NCBI GenBank assembly: GCA_001770725.1
Contig: MERU01000002.1
Location: forward strand, 682,001 to 746,000
Origin: Burkholderiales bacterium RIFCSPHIGHO2_01_FULL_63_240
GTDB taxonomy: Bacteria > Pseudomonadota > Gammaproteobacteria > Burkholderiales > Burkholderiaceae_C
Direction: 5' to 3'
DNA length: 64,000 bases
Below, piece by piece: positions 7,849-18,021 of this stretch. A program made the position numbers and the translations under genes. Under the pieces are notes generated by a model. It was not told the DNA's origin, did no database searches, and worked only from the letters and a program-made list of their open reading frames with translations. Every line of letters starts with the position of its first letter. The first letter of the stretch is position 1.

Positions 7849-10491
7849 TCACAAACGGTCACCAATCCAGGCCGCCACGGCCGCCAGCGCCTGCGGCAGC
7901 GCGGCGGCATCGGTGCCACCGGCCATGGCCAGGTCGGGCTTGCCGCCGCCCTTGCCGCCCACTTGCTGGGCCACAAAGTTCACCAGTTCACCAGCCTTGA
8001 CCTTGGCCGTGGTGTCTGCGGTCACGCCTGCGGCCAGCTGCACCTTGCCACCATCGACCGTTGCCAGCACGATGGCGGCGGTCTTGAGCTTGTTCTTGAG
8101 CTGGTCCATGGTGTTGCGCAGCGTGGCGGCGTCGGCGCCGTCCAGCTTGGCGGCCAGCACCCTGACCACTTGGCCATCCTTGCCCTTGACGTCCACGGCC
8201 TGGGCCACGAGTTCGTCGCCTTGAGCCGAAGCCAGCTTGCCCTTGAGGGCGGCGATTTCCTTTTCCAGGGCGCGGATCTGGTCCTGCGCCGCGGCCACGC
8301 GGGCGGGCACGTCGTGCGGCGTGGCCTTGAGCATGGCGGCCAGGCCGTTGACGGTGCCTTCGAGGTTCTGGGCGTAGGCCAGGGCGTTGTCGCCGGTGAT
8401 GGCTTCGACGCGGCGCACGCCAGCGGCCACCCCGCCTTCGGCCACGATCTTGAACAGGCCGATGTCACCGGTGCGCTTGACGTGGGTGCCGCCGCACAAC
8501 TCCTTGGACGAGCCGATGCTCAGCACGCGCACGGTCTCGCCGTACTTTTCGCCGAACAGCATCATGGCGCCGCTCTTTTGGGCGTCGTCCAGGGCCATCA
8601 CCTGGGCCCGCGCGTCGGCGTTGGCCAGGACCTCGGCGTTGACGATCTGCTCGATCTCGCGGATCTCTTCGTTGGTCAGGGGCTGGCCGTGCGAGAAGTC
8701 GAAACGCGTGCGATCGGGCGTGACCTGCGAGCCCTTTTGCTGCACGTGCTCGCCCAGCACCTCGCGCAGGGCCTTGTGCATCAGGTGGGTGGCGCTGTGG
8801 TTGCGGACCGTCTTGGCACGCAGTTCGGCGTCGACCTTGGCGTTGACGGCATCGCCCACCTTGATCGAACCCTCGACCACGCGGCCGTGGTGGCCGAACA
8901 CGTCGGCCTGGATCTTGAGCGTGTCTTCGACCACGAAGCGGCTGGTGGCGTTGCGCAGGTCGCCGCTGTCGCCGCACTGGCCGCCGGACTCGGCGTAGAA
9001 CGGGGTCTTGTCGAGCACGATGACGGCGTCGTCGCCGGCCGAGGCCTGCTGCACGCTGGCGCCGTCCACGTAGATGGCGGTGACCTGGGCACCTTCCTGC
9101 ACCAGGTGCTCGTAGCCCTGGAAGTCGGTGGCCACGCCCTTGTATTCGAGGCCTGCGGCCATCTTGAACTTGCCGGCGGCGCGGGCCTGCTCGCGTTGGC
9201 GGGCCATGGCGGCGTCGAAGCCGGCCTGGTCCACCGTCACGTCGCGCTCACGGCAGACGTCGGCGGTCAGGTCAACGGGGAAGCCGTAGGTGTCGTGCAG
9301 CTTGAAGGCGGTCTCGCCGTCGATCTGCTGGGTGCCCGTGGCCAGGGCGCCTTCCAGGATTTCCATGCCATTGGCGATGGTCTGGAAGAAGCGCTCCTCT
9401 TCGGTCTTGAGCACCTCGGTGATGCGCTTTTCGTTCTGGCGCAGTTCGGGATAGGCCTCACCCATTTCAACCACCAGGGCCGCCACCAGCTTGTGGAAGA
9501 AGGGGGTGCGGGCGCCCAGCTTGTAGCCGTGGCGGATGGCGCGACGGGTGATGCGGCGCAGCACGTAGCCACGGCCTTCGTTGCTGGGGATGACGCCGTC
9601 GGCCACCGTGAACGAGCAGGCGCGGATGTGGTCTGCAATCACCTTGAGGGACGGGCTGTTGGCGTCGAAACCTTCGCCGCCAGAGGCCGACACGGCGGCG
9701 CGGGCAGCAGCCAGCAGGTTCTGGAACAGGTCGATCTCGTAGTTGCTGTGCTTGCCCTGCAACACCGTGGCGATGCGCTCCAGGCCCATGCCGGTGTCCA
9801 CCGAGGGCTTGGGCAGCGGGTGCATCACGCCGTCTTCGGTGCGGTTGAACTGCATGAAGACGTTGTTCCAGATCTCGATGTAGCGGTCGCCGTCTTCATC
9901 GGGGCTGCCCGGAGGGCCACCGGCGATCTCGGGGCCGTGGTCATAGAAAATTTCTGTGCAGGGGCCGCACGGGCCGGTGTCGCCCATCATCCAGAAGTTG
10001 TCGGACATGTAGCGGCCGCCCTTGTTGTCGCCGATGCGCACGATGCGCTCGGCGGGCACGCCCACCACCTTGTTCCAGATATCGTAGGCCTCGTCGTCTT
10101 CCTGGTAGACGGTGACCCAGAGCTTTTCTTTCGGCAGCTTGAACTGTTCGGTCAGCAGGCCCCAGGCGAACTGGATGGCGTCGTGCTTGAAGTAGTCACC
10201 GAACGAGAAGTTGCCGAGCATCTCGAAGAAGGTGTGGTGGCGCGCGGTGTAGCCGACGTTGTCGAGGTCGTTGTGCTTGCCGCCGGCGCGGATGCATTTC
10301 TGAGAGGTGGTGGCGCGGCTGTAGGGGCGCTTGTCAAAACCCAGGAACACGTCCTTGAACTGGTTCATGCCCGCGTTGGTGAACAGCAGCGTGGGGTCGT
10401 CGCCCGGCACCACGGGGCTGGACGCCACGATGGTGTGGCCCTTGGACTGGAAGTACTCCAGGAAGGTCTTGCGGATGTCTGCGGCTTTCAT
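7849..10491 (-). CDS. alaS: Alanyl-tRNA synthetase
   Basis: 880 residues, full length for the family. It charges tRNA-Ala and edits mischarged Ser/Gly. In order: the class II catalytic core ([14 protein letters not shown], then [12 protein letters not shown] and [11 protein letters not shown]), the tRNA-recognition region, the editing domain with zinc-binding [11 protein letters not shown] and [13 protein letters not shown], and the C-Ala domain (residues about 740-880) ending in the Gly-rich [15 protein letters not shown]. It is the only gene of its transcript; the neighbours on both sides read away or are separated by promoters. Confidence 0.98.
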   Translation of the reverse strand: MKAADIRKTFLEYFQSKGHTIVASSPVVPGDDPTLLFTNAGMNQFKDVFLGFDKRPYSRATTSQKCIRAGGKHNDLDNVGYTARHHTFFEMLGNFSFGDYFKHDAIQFAWGLLTEQFKLPKEKLWVTVYQEDDEAYDIWNKVVGVPAERIVRIGDNKGGRYMSDNFWMMGDTGPCGPCTEIFYDHGPEIAGGPPGSPDEDGDRYIEIWNNVFMQFNRTEDGVMHPLPKPSVDTGMGLERIATVLQGKHSNYEIDLFQNLLAAARAAVSASGGEGFDANSPSLKVIADHIRACSFTVADGVIPSNEGRGYVLRRITRRAIRHGYKLGARTPFFHKLVAALVVEMGEAYPELRQNEKRITEVLKTEEERFFQTIANGMEILEGALATGTQQIDGETAFKLHDTYGFPVDLTADVCRERDVTVDQAGFDAAMARQREQARAAGKFKMAAGLEYKGVATDFQGYEHLVQEGAQVTAIYVDGASVQQASAGDDAVIVLDKTPFYAESGGQCGDSGDLRNATSRFVVEDTLKIQADVFGHHGRVVEGSIKVGDAVNAKVDAELRAKTVRNHSATHLMHKALREVLGEHVQQKGSQVTPDRTRFDFSHGQPLTNEEIREIEQIVNAEVLANADARAQVMALDDAQKSGAMMLFGEKYGETVRVLSIGSSKELCGGTHVKRTGDIGLFKIVAEGGVAAGVRRVEAITGDNALAYAQNLEGTVNGLAAMLKATPHDVPARVAAAQDQIRALEKEIAALKGKLASAQGDELVAQAVDVKGKDGQVVRVLAAKLDGADAATLRNTMDQLKNKLKTAAIVLATVDGGKVQLAAGVTADTTAKVKAGELVNFVAQQVGGKGGGKPDLAMAGGTDAAALPQALAAVAAWIGDRL

Positions 10492-10578
10492 GCGGCGGCT
10501 TTCGGTGGGGCTCAGGGGGCCAACTGGAACGGACGGCCACTGGCGGGCGCGTTCTGGTGCTTTTCAGCAAAGCCTTGG

Positions 10579-10584
10579 ATTATA
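10579..10584 (-). promoter_or_regulatory. -10 element for alaS
   Basis: ATTATA on the plus strand gives a perfect TATAAT on the minus strand, 88 bases before the alaS ATG. No convincing -35 hexamer is found 16-18 bases upstream, so an activator or an alternative contact may be needed. The divergent 283-base gap to gabD also holds TAGAAT at 10704-10709 on the plus strand as a weak candidate for gabD. Confidence 0.5.
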
Positions 10585-10774
10585 GGCAAGGCCCCTCCCT
10601 GGGGCCCACCGCAACCACCCTGAGCGCAGCGGGCGACGGGCCCCGTCCGCCACCTCCAGGCATCCTGTCCGATGGGGCCATCGCAGGGATGCGGCGGGCT
10701 CACTAGAATGTTCGTTTCGCCTTGCGCGCGCTCCGTGGCGCCCTGGCAACCACCCTCCTCGCGCGGTCACCACC

Positions 10775-12268
10775 ATGCCAACGTCTCCCCTGTCCAAACT
10801 CCAGGACCCCACGCTGCTCAAGACCCAGGCCCTCATCGACGGCCAATGGAAGGGCAACGGCCAGGTTTTCGACGTGACCGACCCGGCCACCGGCGCCCTG
10901 CTCGCCCAGGTGGCCAACCTCGGTGGCACCGAGACCGAAGCGGCGATCGCCGCCGCCAACCGCGCCTGGCCAGCCTGGGCCAAGCTGCCGGCCAAGGCCC
11001 GCTCGGCCATCCTGATGAAGTGGTTTCACCTCTTGATGCAGCACGCCGACGACCTGGCCCGCATCATGACCGCCGAGCAAGGCAAGCCCCTGGCCGAGGC
11101 CAAGGGTGAGGTCGGCTACGGCGCCAGCTTCCTGGAGTGGTTCGCCGAGGAAGGCCGCCGCGTCTACGGCGAAACCGTGCCCTCCACCGATCCGAGCAAG
11201 CGCTTTTTGGTGCTCAAGCAGCCGGTGGGCGTGTGCGCGGCCATCACGCCGTGGAACTTCCCCATCGCGATGATCACGCGCAAGGTGGCCCCGGCCCTGG
11301 CCGCTGGCTGCCCCGTGATCATCAAGCCGGCCGAGGCCACGCCGCTGTCGGCCCTGGCCGTGGCCGAGCTGGCCCAGCGCGCCGGCATGCCGCCGGGTGT
11401 GCTGAACGTCATCACCGCCGACGGTGAGCGCTCCATCGAGGTCGGCAAGGTGCTCTGCGCCAGCGACGTGGTGCGCCACCTGTCCTTCACGGGCTCGACC
11501 GAGGTGGGCCGCATCCTCATGAAGCAGTGCGCGCAGACGGTCAAGAAGCTGTCGCTGGAACTCGGTGGCAACGCCCCCTTCATCGTCTTCGACGACGCCG
11601 ACCTGGACGCCGCCGTCGAAGGCGCGCTGATCAGCAAGTACCGCAACGCCGGCCAGACCTGCGTTTGTGCCAACCGCCTGTACGCCCAGGCCGGCATCTA
11701 CGAGCGCTTCGTTGAAAAGCTGACCGCCAAGGTCGCCGAAATGAAGGTGGGCAACGGGTTCGAAGCCGGCGTGGTGCAGGGGCCGCTGATCGATGGCCAG
11801 GCGCTGGCCAAGGTCGAAGAGCTGCTGGGCGACGCGCTGACCAAGGGCGCGAAGGTGCGCACGGGCGGCAAGCGCGCGGCCGTCGCGCCCGAGCTGGCGA
11901 GCGGTGCCTTCTTCGAGCCCACCGTGCTGTGCGACGTGGACGCCAGCATGCGCGTGGCCCGTGAGGAAATCTTCGGCCCCGTGGCGCCCGTGTTCAAGTT
12001 CGACACCGAGGCCGATGCCATCCGCCTGGCCAACGACACCGAGTTCGGCCTGGCCAGCTATTTCTACAGCCGCGACGTGGGCCGCATCTGGCGCGTCAGC
12101 GAGGGGCTGGAGTACGGCATGGTCGGGGTCAACACCGGGCTCATCTCGACCTGCGAGGTGCCCTTCGGGGGTGTCAAGCAATCGGGCCTGGGCCGCGAAG
12201 GCGCGCGTCAGGGCATCGAGGACTACGTCGAGGCCAAGTACGTCTGCCTGGGCGGCCTGGATCGCTGA
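10775..12268 (+). CDS. gabD: NAD(P)-dependent succinate-semialdehyde dehydrogenase
   Basis: 497 residues of the aldehyde dehydrogenase superfamily, GabD subgroup, oxidising succinate semialdehyde to succinate in the GABA shunt. Catalytic residues can be read: N161 (in ITPWNFP), E262 (LELGGNAP) and C296 (GQTCVCANR), with the cofactor motif FTGSTEVGR near 238. The second cysteine (C298) two residues after the nucleophile is common in GabD. No gabT is adjacent; the next gene, 30 bases on, is an LpxO-like hydroxylase, so a GABA operon is not supported by context. Confidence 0.92.
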   Translation: MPTSPLSKLQDPTLLKTQALIDGQWKGNGQVFDVTDPATGALLAQVANLGGTETEAAIAAANRAWPAWAKLPAKARSAILMKWFHLLMQHADDLARIMTAEQGKPLAEAKGEVGYGASFLEWFAEEGRRVYGETVPSTDPSKRFLVLKQPVGVCAAITPWNFPIAMITRKVAPALAAGCPVIIKPAEATPLSALAVAELAQRAGMPPGVLNVITADGERSIEVGKVLCASDVVRHLSFTGSTEVGRILMKQCAQTVKKLSLELGGNAPFIVFDDADLDAAVEGALISKYRNAGQTCVCANRLYAQAGIYERFVEKLTAKVAEMKVGNGFEAGVVQGPLIDGQALAKVEELLGDALTKGAKVRTGGKRAAVAPELASGAFFEPTVLCDVDASMRVAREEIFGPVAPVFKFDTEADAIRLANDTEFGLASYFYSRDVGRIWRVSEGLEYGMVGVNTGLISTCEVPFGGVKQSGLGREGARQGIEDYVEAKYVCLGGLDR

Positions 12269-12298
12269 GTTTTTTGCATTGATGTTCCGAGAACAACC

Positions 12299-13228
12299 AT
12301 GAGTTTCTTTCACGAAATCTGGCCCCTGGCGCCTCGCCACTGGGTGCTGATCACCTTCATCGCCGCCGCCCTGCATGCCCACTTGCGCGGCAAGGTGCGC
12401 TTCGGCCTCGTTCGTGCGCTGACCGACTTCACGGTGCTGATCGCGCCCTTCAACTCGCTGATGGTGCTGTTCTCGAAGGTGGGCAGCCAGCCCTACCTCG
12501 ACGCCAGGCAGTTCCCGGAGCTGAAGGTGCTGCAGGAGAACTGGCAGGTCATCCGTGACGAGGCCCTGGCGCTGGACGAAGGCGGGCGCATCAAGGCCGC
12601 CGACGGCTACAACGACATCGGCTTCAACTCGTTTTTCCGCACCGGCTGGAAGCGCTTTTACCTGAAGTGGTACGGGGTGGACCAGCCTTCGGCCGCCGAG
12701 CGCTGCCCCAAGACCGTGGCCCTGCTCAACCAGATCCCCGGCATCAAGGCGGCCATGTTCGCCTCGCTGCCGCCCGGCGCCACCCTGGTCAAACACCGCG
12801 ACCCGTATGCCGGCTCGCTGCGCTACCACCTGGGCCTGATCACGCCGAACGACCCGGGCTGCTACATCGAGGTCGATGGCCAGCGCTACCACTGGAAGGA
12901 CGGCGAGGTCGTGATGTTCGACGAGACCTACATCCACCACGCCGCCAACACCACGCAGCAGCCGCGCATCATCCTGTTCGCAGACGTCGAGCGACCGGTC
13001 CACACCCCCGTGGTGCGCTGGATCAACAAGCTGTTCGCCGCCATCGTCATGAAAGCCTCGGCCACCCAGAACGAACAGGGCGAGCAGGTTGGCGGCATCA
13101 ACAAGTTCTTTGGCGTGGCCTACCAGATGCGCGAGAGGGCCAAGCAGTTCAAGGCCACCAACCGCACCGGCTACTACGTCGGCAAGTGGGTGCTGATCAT
13201 CGGGCTGCTGCTGGCGCTGTTCTGGTGA
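12299..13228 (+). CDS. lpxO: LpxO-like aspartyl/asparaginyl beta-hydroxylase (lipid A hydroxylase family)
   Basis: 309 residues. The Asp/Asn beta-hydroxylase domain has iron ligands H166 and D168 (VKHRDPY) and a distal histidine in YIHHAAN (213-214), typical of Fe(II)/2-oxoglutarate dioxygenases. Hydrophobic segments occur near the N-terminus (residues 15-28) and at the very C-terminus (VLIIGLLLALFW), placing it at the inner membrane as in LpxO, which 2-hydroxylates a lipid A acyl chain. The lipid A role is by family resemblance. It abuts the convergent GNAT gene with no gap. Confidence 0.82.
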   Translation: MSFFHEIWPLAPRHWVLITFIAAALHAHLRGKVRFGLVRALTDFTVLIAPFNSLMVLFSKVGSQPYLDARQFPELKVLQENWQVIRDEALALDEGGRIKAADGYNDIGFNSFFRTGWKRFYLKWYGVDQPSAAERCPKTVALLNQIPGIKAAMFASLPPGATLVKHRDPYAGSLRYHLGLITPNDPGCYIEVDGQRYHWKDGEVVMFDETYIHHAANTTQQPRIILFADVERPVHTPVVRWINKLFAAIVMKASATQNEQGEQVGGINKFFGVAYQMRERAKQFKATNRTGYYVGKWVLIIGLLLALFW

Positions 13229-14371
13229 TCAGCCCTGGTCCCGGTCGGTGTGGATGTCCATCAGCGACCACGCCACGCGTGCCTTGACCGCCTCCTTGAA
13301 CTCGCCCTCGGGGCAAGACCACGCCATCGTCTCGTAAGGGTGCGGCTGGTGCCGAAAGAACAGGCGTGAAAAGCGCGCCTCCAGCTCGGGGTCGTACAGC
13401 GTCACATTCAGGTACTCGGCGCCTTCCCTGAAGCCCCGGGCAGCCACCCGGGCCAGCAAGGCCCTGAGGGCCACGTCTTCGTGGTGCCTGTCGAGCACAA
13501 CGTCCATGATCTGCAAAGCGTGGCGCTGCTCGTCGAGCTGGGTGCGGCGGACCGCCATCAGGCCCACCACCTCCCCGCCACGGCGCGCCAGCCAAACCTC
13601 GGCGGGGCTGCGGGGGTTGCGCAGCAGGCGCTGGCCGAGCCCCCTGGCCGAACGGGCCACCTCCACGCGCCGGGTGCGTTGCGACCGAGCCAGCAGCAAG
13701 GCGACCTCGGCGCCCAGCTCGTGTGCTGGCGCGACGTGGATCGTCGAAGACGCCAGCCACAGCGTCGTCAGGCGAAACAGCACCATCGCCGTGGTGGCTG
13801 CCCAGGACGCCAGGGCGGCCAACCAGCCTTGCGACAGCCGCTTGGCCATGAAGTGGCCGAAGTTCAGTGGGTGGGTGTAGCTGCGGCGGTCGGGCAAAGG
13901 CTCGAAGGTGCGCGCGATGACGCCGCGCGAGTTCGGGTTCGAGCCCACCGCCAGCACGCAGCCCAGTCGCTCGCAGATGGCCTGGTTGACCCAAACGCCC
14001 AGGCCGATGCCATCGAGTTCCGGGCGCACCATGATGTCCATCGTGACGTGCGCGTCGCAGGCCTGCTCGCCCGCCTGAAGGTGAACCGGCTCGACCCCGA
14101 TCATGCCCAGCAGGCGATCGCCCTGGGTGCAGACCCAGCAGGTGGCCAGGCCAGCGCCTGGGGTGCCGAACTGGTAGCGCCAGCGCAAGTAGGCCTCGTC
14201 GTCCCAGTTCAGGCCGTTGCCGATGACCTGTTTGCGCAACTCAAGCACCGCCGGCAAGTCATCGGCACGTGCGGGCCGCAGGCCGGCGGCAAGGTCTTGC
14301 GGCGTGCAGCCCAGGGCACGCGCCACCAGGCGGGCCGTTTTTTCGATGGGCAGTGCAGCGCGGGTGTTCAA
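13229..14371 (-). CDS. GNAT-fold acyltransferase of the divergent biosynthetic cluster
   Basis: 380 residues. The N-terminal half (LRPARADDLPAVLELR to about residue 165) has GNAT topology with the acetyl-CoA site region MVRPELDGIGLGVW. The C-terminal half (about 215-365) looks like a second GNAT-like domain (VGLMAVRRTQLDEQR), giving a tandem or two-lobed enzyme. The start is TTG, supported by GAGG eight bases before it. It is the last gene of asnB-acp-KASIII-acp-gnat, 30 bases after the second ACP, so it may transfer an acyl group from an ACP thioester. The exact substrate is unknown. Confidence 0.7.
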   Translation of the reverse strand: MNTRAALPIEKTARLVARALGCTPQDLAAGLRPARADDLPAVLELRKQVIGNGLNWDDEAYLRWRYQFGTPGAGLATCWVCTQGDRLLGMIGVEPVHLQAGEQACDAHVTMDIMVRPELDGIGLGVWVNQAICERLGCVLAVGSNPNSRGVIARTFEPLPDRRSYTHPLNFGHFMAKRLSQGWLAALASWAATTAMVLFRLTTLWLASSTIHVAPAHELGAEVALLLARSQRTRRVEVARSARGLGQRLLRNPRSPAEVWLARRGGEVVGLMAVRRTQLDEQRHALQIMDVVLDRHHEDVALRALLARVAARGFREGAEYLNVTLYDPELEARFSRLFFRHQPHPYETMAWSCPEGEFKEAVKARVAWSLMDIHTDRDQG

Positions 14372-14401
14372 GCTTGGACCTCGGGTGAGCGCAGACCCGG
14401 G

Positions 14402-14656
14402 TCAGGGCGCCAGCGCCCCGTGCGAGGCCAGGAAGTCGAGCACGTGCTGCACCAGCTTCATTTCGCGCGAGACCTCGGCCTTGAGCTCCAGCCCCAGGCG
14501 CTCGTCCAGCTCGGCGATCAACATCAGCGCCCCCATCGAGTCCCAACCCGGGATGCTCTCGCGCGCGGTCTCGGGCGAGAGGTTTTCGATGGGCTCGTTG
14601 AAGGCGTCCGCCATCATCTCCAGGGCTTGCTGGGTGGTGAGGGTGCGTTGGCTCAT
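14402..14656 (-). CDS. Acyl carrier protein (second of the cluster)
   Basis: 84 residues. S40 in GWDSMGALML is the phosphopantetheine attachment site; the rest is acidic and helical as in ACPs. The ATG at 14656 overlaps the stop of the KAS III-like gene (ATGA), and GGGAG precedes it inside that gene, so the two are translationally coupled. A dedicated ACP beside a dedicated condensing enzyme points to a specialised acyl product and not to bulk fatty acid synthesis. Confidence 0.9.
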   Translation of the reverse strand: MSQRTLTTQQALEMMADAFNEPIENLSPETARESIPGWDSMGALMLIAELDERLGLELKAEVSREMKLVQHVLDFLASHGALAP

Positions 14657-15732
14657 GGGGTGACTCCCGAGGGATCGGGCGTGGCGGGGTTCGGGGTGGG
14701 GGCGCACACGCCGTGCAACAACACGGCATCGGGTGGCAGTGTGACAACGGCCGATGACCAGGACAGGCCCACGCCATAGCCCAGCAGCATCAGGCGCAGG
14801 GGGTGGTCACGGCCTCTTTCAGCCAGGCAGCGCGTCAGGGTCACCGCCACGGAGGGGCCGCCGCAGTTGCCCGTGTCTTCGATGGTGAAGGGCACGCGGT
14901 CTTCGGGCAGGCCGCACTTTTTCATCAGGTGCTTCATGATGAAGCGGTTGGACTGGTGAAAGAGGTAGGCGTCGACGTCCGGCACCGTCAGGCCCGCGAA
15001 GGCCAGCGTGTCGTTGACCAGCGGTGGCACGCGCTTGATGGTGAAGTTGAAGATGCCGGCGCCGTCCATGCGCACGCACAGGTCGCGTGGGTCGGCCGGG
15101 TTGCGGTCGCGGAAGGCGCCGCCGCGGATGATCAGGCCGTCGGCACCACTGCCATCGGTGAACAGGCCAAAACTCGCGGGCTCGCCATCAGGCGAGGCGG
15201 GGACGGCCTCAAGCGCCGTGGCCGAGCCCGCGTCACCGAACAGCAGCGTCGTGGCGTGGTCATCGGGGTGCACGAAGCGGCTGGGCGTTTCGCCATGCAG
15301 CATCAAGATGCGCTGCTGTCCGCCGGCTTTGAGCATGGTCGCGGCGATGTAGAGCCCGTAGGGATAGCCGGAGCAACCCAGGCCCATGTCGAAGGCCGCG
15401 CACTCGACGGGCAGGCCCAGCTTCGCGTGCACCACGCAGGCCGAAGAGGGCAGGAAGTGGTCGGGCGACTGGGTGACCATGATCAGGCCAGTGATGCTTT
15501 CCGGCGCCCAGCCCAGCCGGTCGAGCAGGCGGCGGGCGGCCTCGGTGCACAGGTCGACGGCGGTGAGCTCGTCGCCCACCACGTGCCGGTGTCGCACCCC
15601 GGCCATCGACACCACCTTGCGAACGTCCTCGGCGCCATAGCGCTCACCGAGGTCCAGGTTGTCGACGCGGGTGGGCGGCACGCAGGTGCTCACCCCGGCG
15701 ATGCGGAACCCGTCGATGCGGCTGAAGCTCAC
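14653..15732 (-). CDS. 3-oxoacyl-ACP synthase III-like condensing enzyme
   Basis: 359 residues of the thiolase/KAS III fold. The catalytic triad is complete: C120 (GLGCSGYPYGL), H259 (LFHQSN) and N289 (DTGNCGGPS). Such enzymes condense an acyl-CoA with an ACP-bound extender or act as acyl transferases. Residues 1-20 (FRIAGVSTCVPPTRVDN) match secondary-metabolite KAS III relatives more than a housekeeping FabH, which normally lies with fabD and fabG. Start GTG 15732 with GGGAG upstream. It lies 17 bases after the first ACP and overlaps the second. Confidence 0.88.
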   Translation of the reverse strand: MSFSRIDGFRIAGVSTCVPPTRVDNLDLGERYGAEDVRKVVSMAGVRHRHVVGDELTAVDLCTEAARRLLDRLGWAPESITGLIMVTQSPDHFLPSSACVVHAKLGLPVECAAFDMGLGCSGYPYGLYIAATMLKAGGQQRILMLHGETPSRFVHPDDHATTLLFGDAGSATALEAVPASPDGEPASFGLFTDGSGADGLIIRGGAFRDRNPADPRDLCVRMDGAGIFNFTIKRVPPLVNDTLAFAGLTVPDVDAYLFHQSNRFIMKHLMKKCGLPEDRVPFTIEDTGNCGGPSVAVTLTRCLAERGRDHPLRLMLLGYGVGLSWSSAVVTLPPDAVLLHGVCAPTPNPATPDPSGVTP

Positions 15733-15749
15733 GGCGCGCTCCCGAATGG

Positions 15750-16004
15750 TCAGGCCGCGGCCTGCTGCTTGCGCTCCACGTAGGCCACCAGGCTGTCGAT
15801 GGAGTCGAGGTTCTCTGGTGCCATCTCGTCGTCGGTCACCTTGAGCTGGAAGGTCTCTTCGATGAAGAGGATCAGCTCCATGATGCCGGTCGAGTCGAGG
15901 ATGCCGGTCTCCAGGAAGGAGTCGGCGTCCTGGAGGGCGGCATCGTCGTCGGTGAACAGGTGGTTGTCCAGGACGTAGCGTCGCAGGGTGGCACGGACGG
16001 TCAC
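15750..16004 (-). CDS. Acyl carrier protein (first of the cluster)
   Basis: 84 residues with the attachment site S38 in ILDSTGIMELI. The sequence differs clearly from the second ACP of the cluster (14402-14656), so the two are not a recent duplicate; each may serve a different step. Start GTG 16004 with GAGGAG upstream. It lies 18 bases after the asparagine-synthase-like gene. Relatives next to asparagine-synthase-like genes are known from exopolysaccharide and exosortase-associated loci. Confidence 0.88.
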   Translation of the reverse strand: MTVRATLRRYVLDNHLFTDDDAALQDADSFLETGILDSTGIMELILFIEETFQLKVTDDEMAPENLDSIDSLVAYVERKQQAAA

Positions 16005-16022
16005 AGCGGGGCTCCTCGGGTT

Positions 16023-18011
16023 TCAGTGCGCCAGGGGACGCATGGGATGGTGGGATTCGATGAACAGGCGATGCCAGGCTTGCAGCGTGACCATGCCGAT
16101 CAGGGCCTGATTGTCGCGGTTGCCGAGGGCAGCGGGCTGGCGGCTGGCCTTGCGCAGCAGCAAACCCACGCGGGTGTGCTCGAAGCAGGCCGAACGGGTC
16201 AGGCTCTGCGGCGAGAGCAGGTCACTGACAAAAGCCAGGGGTTCGCCCGTCGCCGGGTTGAACAGCGCGGCGGCATCGGGCGCTCGGTAAGGCTGCTTGT
16301 GGCGCATGCGGGTGCGCTCAGGCAGGTAGCGGGCCATGGCCTGGCGCAAGCCGATCTTCTCGCGCAAACCGCGCAGCTTCAGGCGCGGCGGCAAGCGGTT
16401 GGCGAATTCGATGACGCGGTGGTCGAGGTAGGGAAAGCGCCCCTCCACGCCATTGGCCATGAGCATGCGGTCGCCCTGCGATGACAGCAGGTAGTTGCCC
16501 ATCAGCAGGCGGGCTTCGAGGTACTGGGCACGCGCCAGCGGGTGCCAATGGCTGGCTTCGGGCGGCAGGATGGCGCGGATGTCTTCGAGCGATTCGCGAT
16601 CAGGTCGCGGCTCGAGCAGGAACATGCGCGCCTTGCTGGTGGTGTCAAAGCGCGGACCGTGCGAGAACAACAGGTCATCGGGGTCTTCCAGGCCGTTGCC
16701 GTAGAAGCCGCGCATGAAGGCGTCCGAGCGCCCCGACTGTCCCGCCAGCCAGGGGTAGAGGCGCTGCAGCAACTGAGGCCGGTGGGGCGATTGCGGCTGG
16801 CGCGCCCAGAACTGGCGCAACTGCGCTTCCTTGAACAGGTCGTAGCCGCCAAAGACCTCGTCGGCGCCCTCGCCCGTGAGCACCACCTTGTAGCCCTGGC
16901 GGCGCACCAGGCCAGACAACAGGCGCATGGGCACAGGCGCCGTGCGCAGCACCGCGCATTCGGCGTGCCAGACCGTGTCCATCAGCCCCAGCCCGACGTC
17001 TTCCTGGCGGCACTCGATGCGGCTGTGGCGCGCATGCAGGAACTCGATCATCTCGCGCTGCTGGGCGCTTTCATCGAGCGAGGCGTCTTCAAACCCGATC
17101 GAGAAGGTGCGCAGCGGCGCGTTCGTCTCGTGGTGGATGACGCTGGTCAGGATCGACGAATCGAGCCCGCCCGACAGGTAGGCGCCCACCGGCACGTCGG
17201 CGCGCAGGCGGATGCGGGTGGCGTCCACCAGCGTGGCGCGCAGCTCTTCGAGCAGGTCATCGTCGGGGCCCTGCAGGCAGTCGTCGGGTGACAGCGGGAA
17301 GCGCCAGTCCCAGTAACGCCGCACGGTGGCGTGCAGGCGCTTGTCGCGGTCAGGCTCGGCAATCAGCATGGTGCCCGGCTCGAGCGACCAGATGCCCTCG
17401 AACAGGGTTTCGGCGCCCACCGGCGTCCAGCAGGTGAAGACCTGGTCGAGTGCCCGGCGGTTGACGCGCGGGCTGCGCACCAGGGCCGGCAGCAGCGCCT
17501 TGACCTCGGAGCCGAAAATCAGCTGGTGCTCGTCATCTGTCTCGCCGATGCGGTAGTACAGCGGCGCGATGCCGACGCGATCGCGCACCAGCAGCAGGCG
17601 CTGGCGGCGTTCGTCCCACAGCACGATGGCGAACTGCCCGTTGAGGTGGTGAACGAAGTCGTCGCCGTGCTGCTCGTAGAGGTGCACGATGACCTCGGTG
17701 TCGGAGCGGGTGGCGAAGCGGTGGCCCAGCGACTCGAGTTCGTCGCGCAACTCGATGTGGTTGAAGATCTCGCCGTTGAAGACGACGGCGATGCTGCCGT
17801 CTTCGTTGAAGATGGGTTGATCCCCCCCAGCGAGGTCGACGATGGCCAGGCGGGTGTGCGCCAGACCCAGCTCCGGGCGCTTGAGGAATCCACGGCCGTC
17901 CGGCCCCCGGTGGTGGAGGGTGTCGGCCATGCGCCTGAGCAGCCCGTCGTCAGGAGACCACACCGGATTGGCCTGAGCTCGCCAATCCAGCACCCCCGCG
18001 ACACCGCACAT
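16023..18011 (-). CDS. asnB: Glutamine-dependent asparagine-synthase-like amidotransferase
   Basis: 662 residues. The glutaminase nucleophile is C2 (MCGVAGVL), so ATG 18011 is the start, with AAGGGGGG before it; a longer frame upstream would bury the cysteine. RLAIVDLAGGDQP (55-67) belongs to the glutaminase domain and SGGLDSS (280-286) is the ATP pyrophosphatase loop of the synthase domain. It is longer than E. coli AsnB (554), as in the amidotransferases of polysaccharide and natural-product clusters. The context of two ACPs, a KAS III, a GNAT and a divergent acyl ligase suggests amidation of an acyl or amino acid intermediate; simple asparagine synthesis cannot be excluded. Confidence 0.88.
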   Translation of the reverse strand: MCGVAGVLDWRAQANPVWSPDDGLLRRMADTLHHRGPDGRGFLKRPELGLAHTRLAIVDLAGGDQPIFNEDGSIAVVFNGEIFNHIELRDELESLGHRFATRSDTEVIVHLYEQHGDDFVHHLNGQFAIVLWDERRQRLLLVRDRVGIAPLYYRIGETDDEHQLIFGSEVKALLPALVRSPRVNRRALDQVFTCWTPVGAETLFEGIWSLEPGTMLIAEPDRDKRLHATVRRYWDWRFPLSPDDCLQGPDDDLLEELRATLVDATRIRLRADVPVGAYLSGGLDSSILTSVIHHETNAPLRTFSIGFEDASLDESAQQREMIEFLHARHSRIECRQEDVGLGLMDTVWHAECAVLRTAPVPMRLLSGLVRRQGYKVVLTGEGADEVFGGYDLFKEAQLRQFWARQPQSPHRPQLLQRLYPWLAGQSGRSDAFMRGFYGNGLEDPDDLLFSHGPRFDTTSKARMFLLEPRPDRESLEDIRAILPPEASHWHPLARAQYLEARLLMGNYLLSSQGDRMLMANGVEGRFPYLDHRVIEFANRLPPRLKLRGLREKIGLRQAMARYLPERTRMRHKQPYRAPDAAALFNPATGEPLAFVSDLLSPQSLTRSACFEHTRVGLLLRKASRQPAALGNRDNQALIGMVTLQAWHRLFIESHHPMRPLAH

Positions 18012-18021
18012 GCACACCCCC

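Noticed and set aside
7825-10623. A 932-codon open frame on the plus strand
   Set aside because: It is antisense to alaS, whose catalytic and editing motifs are intact. The translation is compositionally biased (Gly/Val/His) and shows no family features.
10775-12268. Part of a GABA utilisation operon
   Set aside because: No gabT, gabP or gabR neighbours; only the dehydrogenase is present.
10703-13003. A 766-codon open frame on the minus strand
   Set aside because: It is antisense to gabD and the lpxO-like gene; biased composition and no domain.
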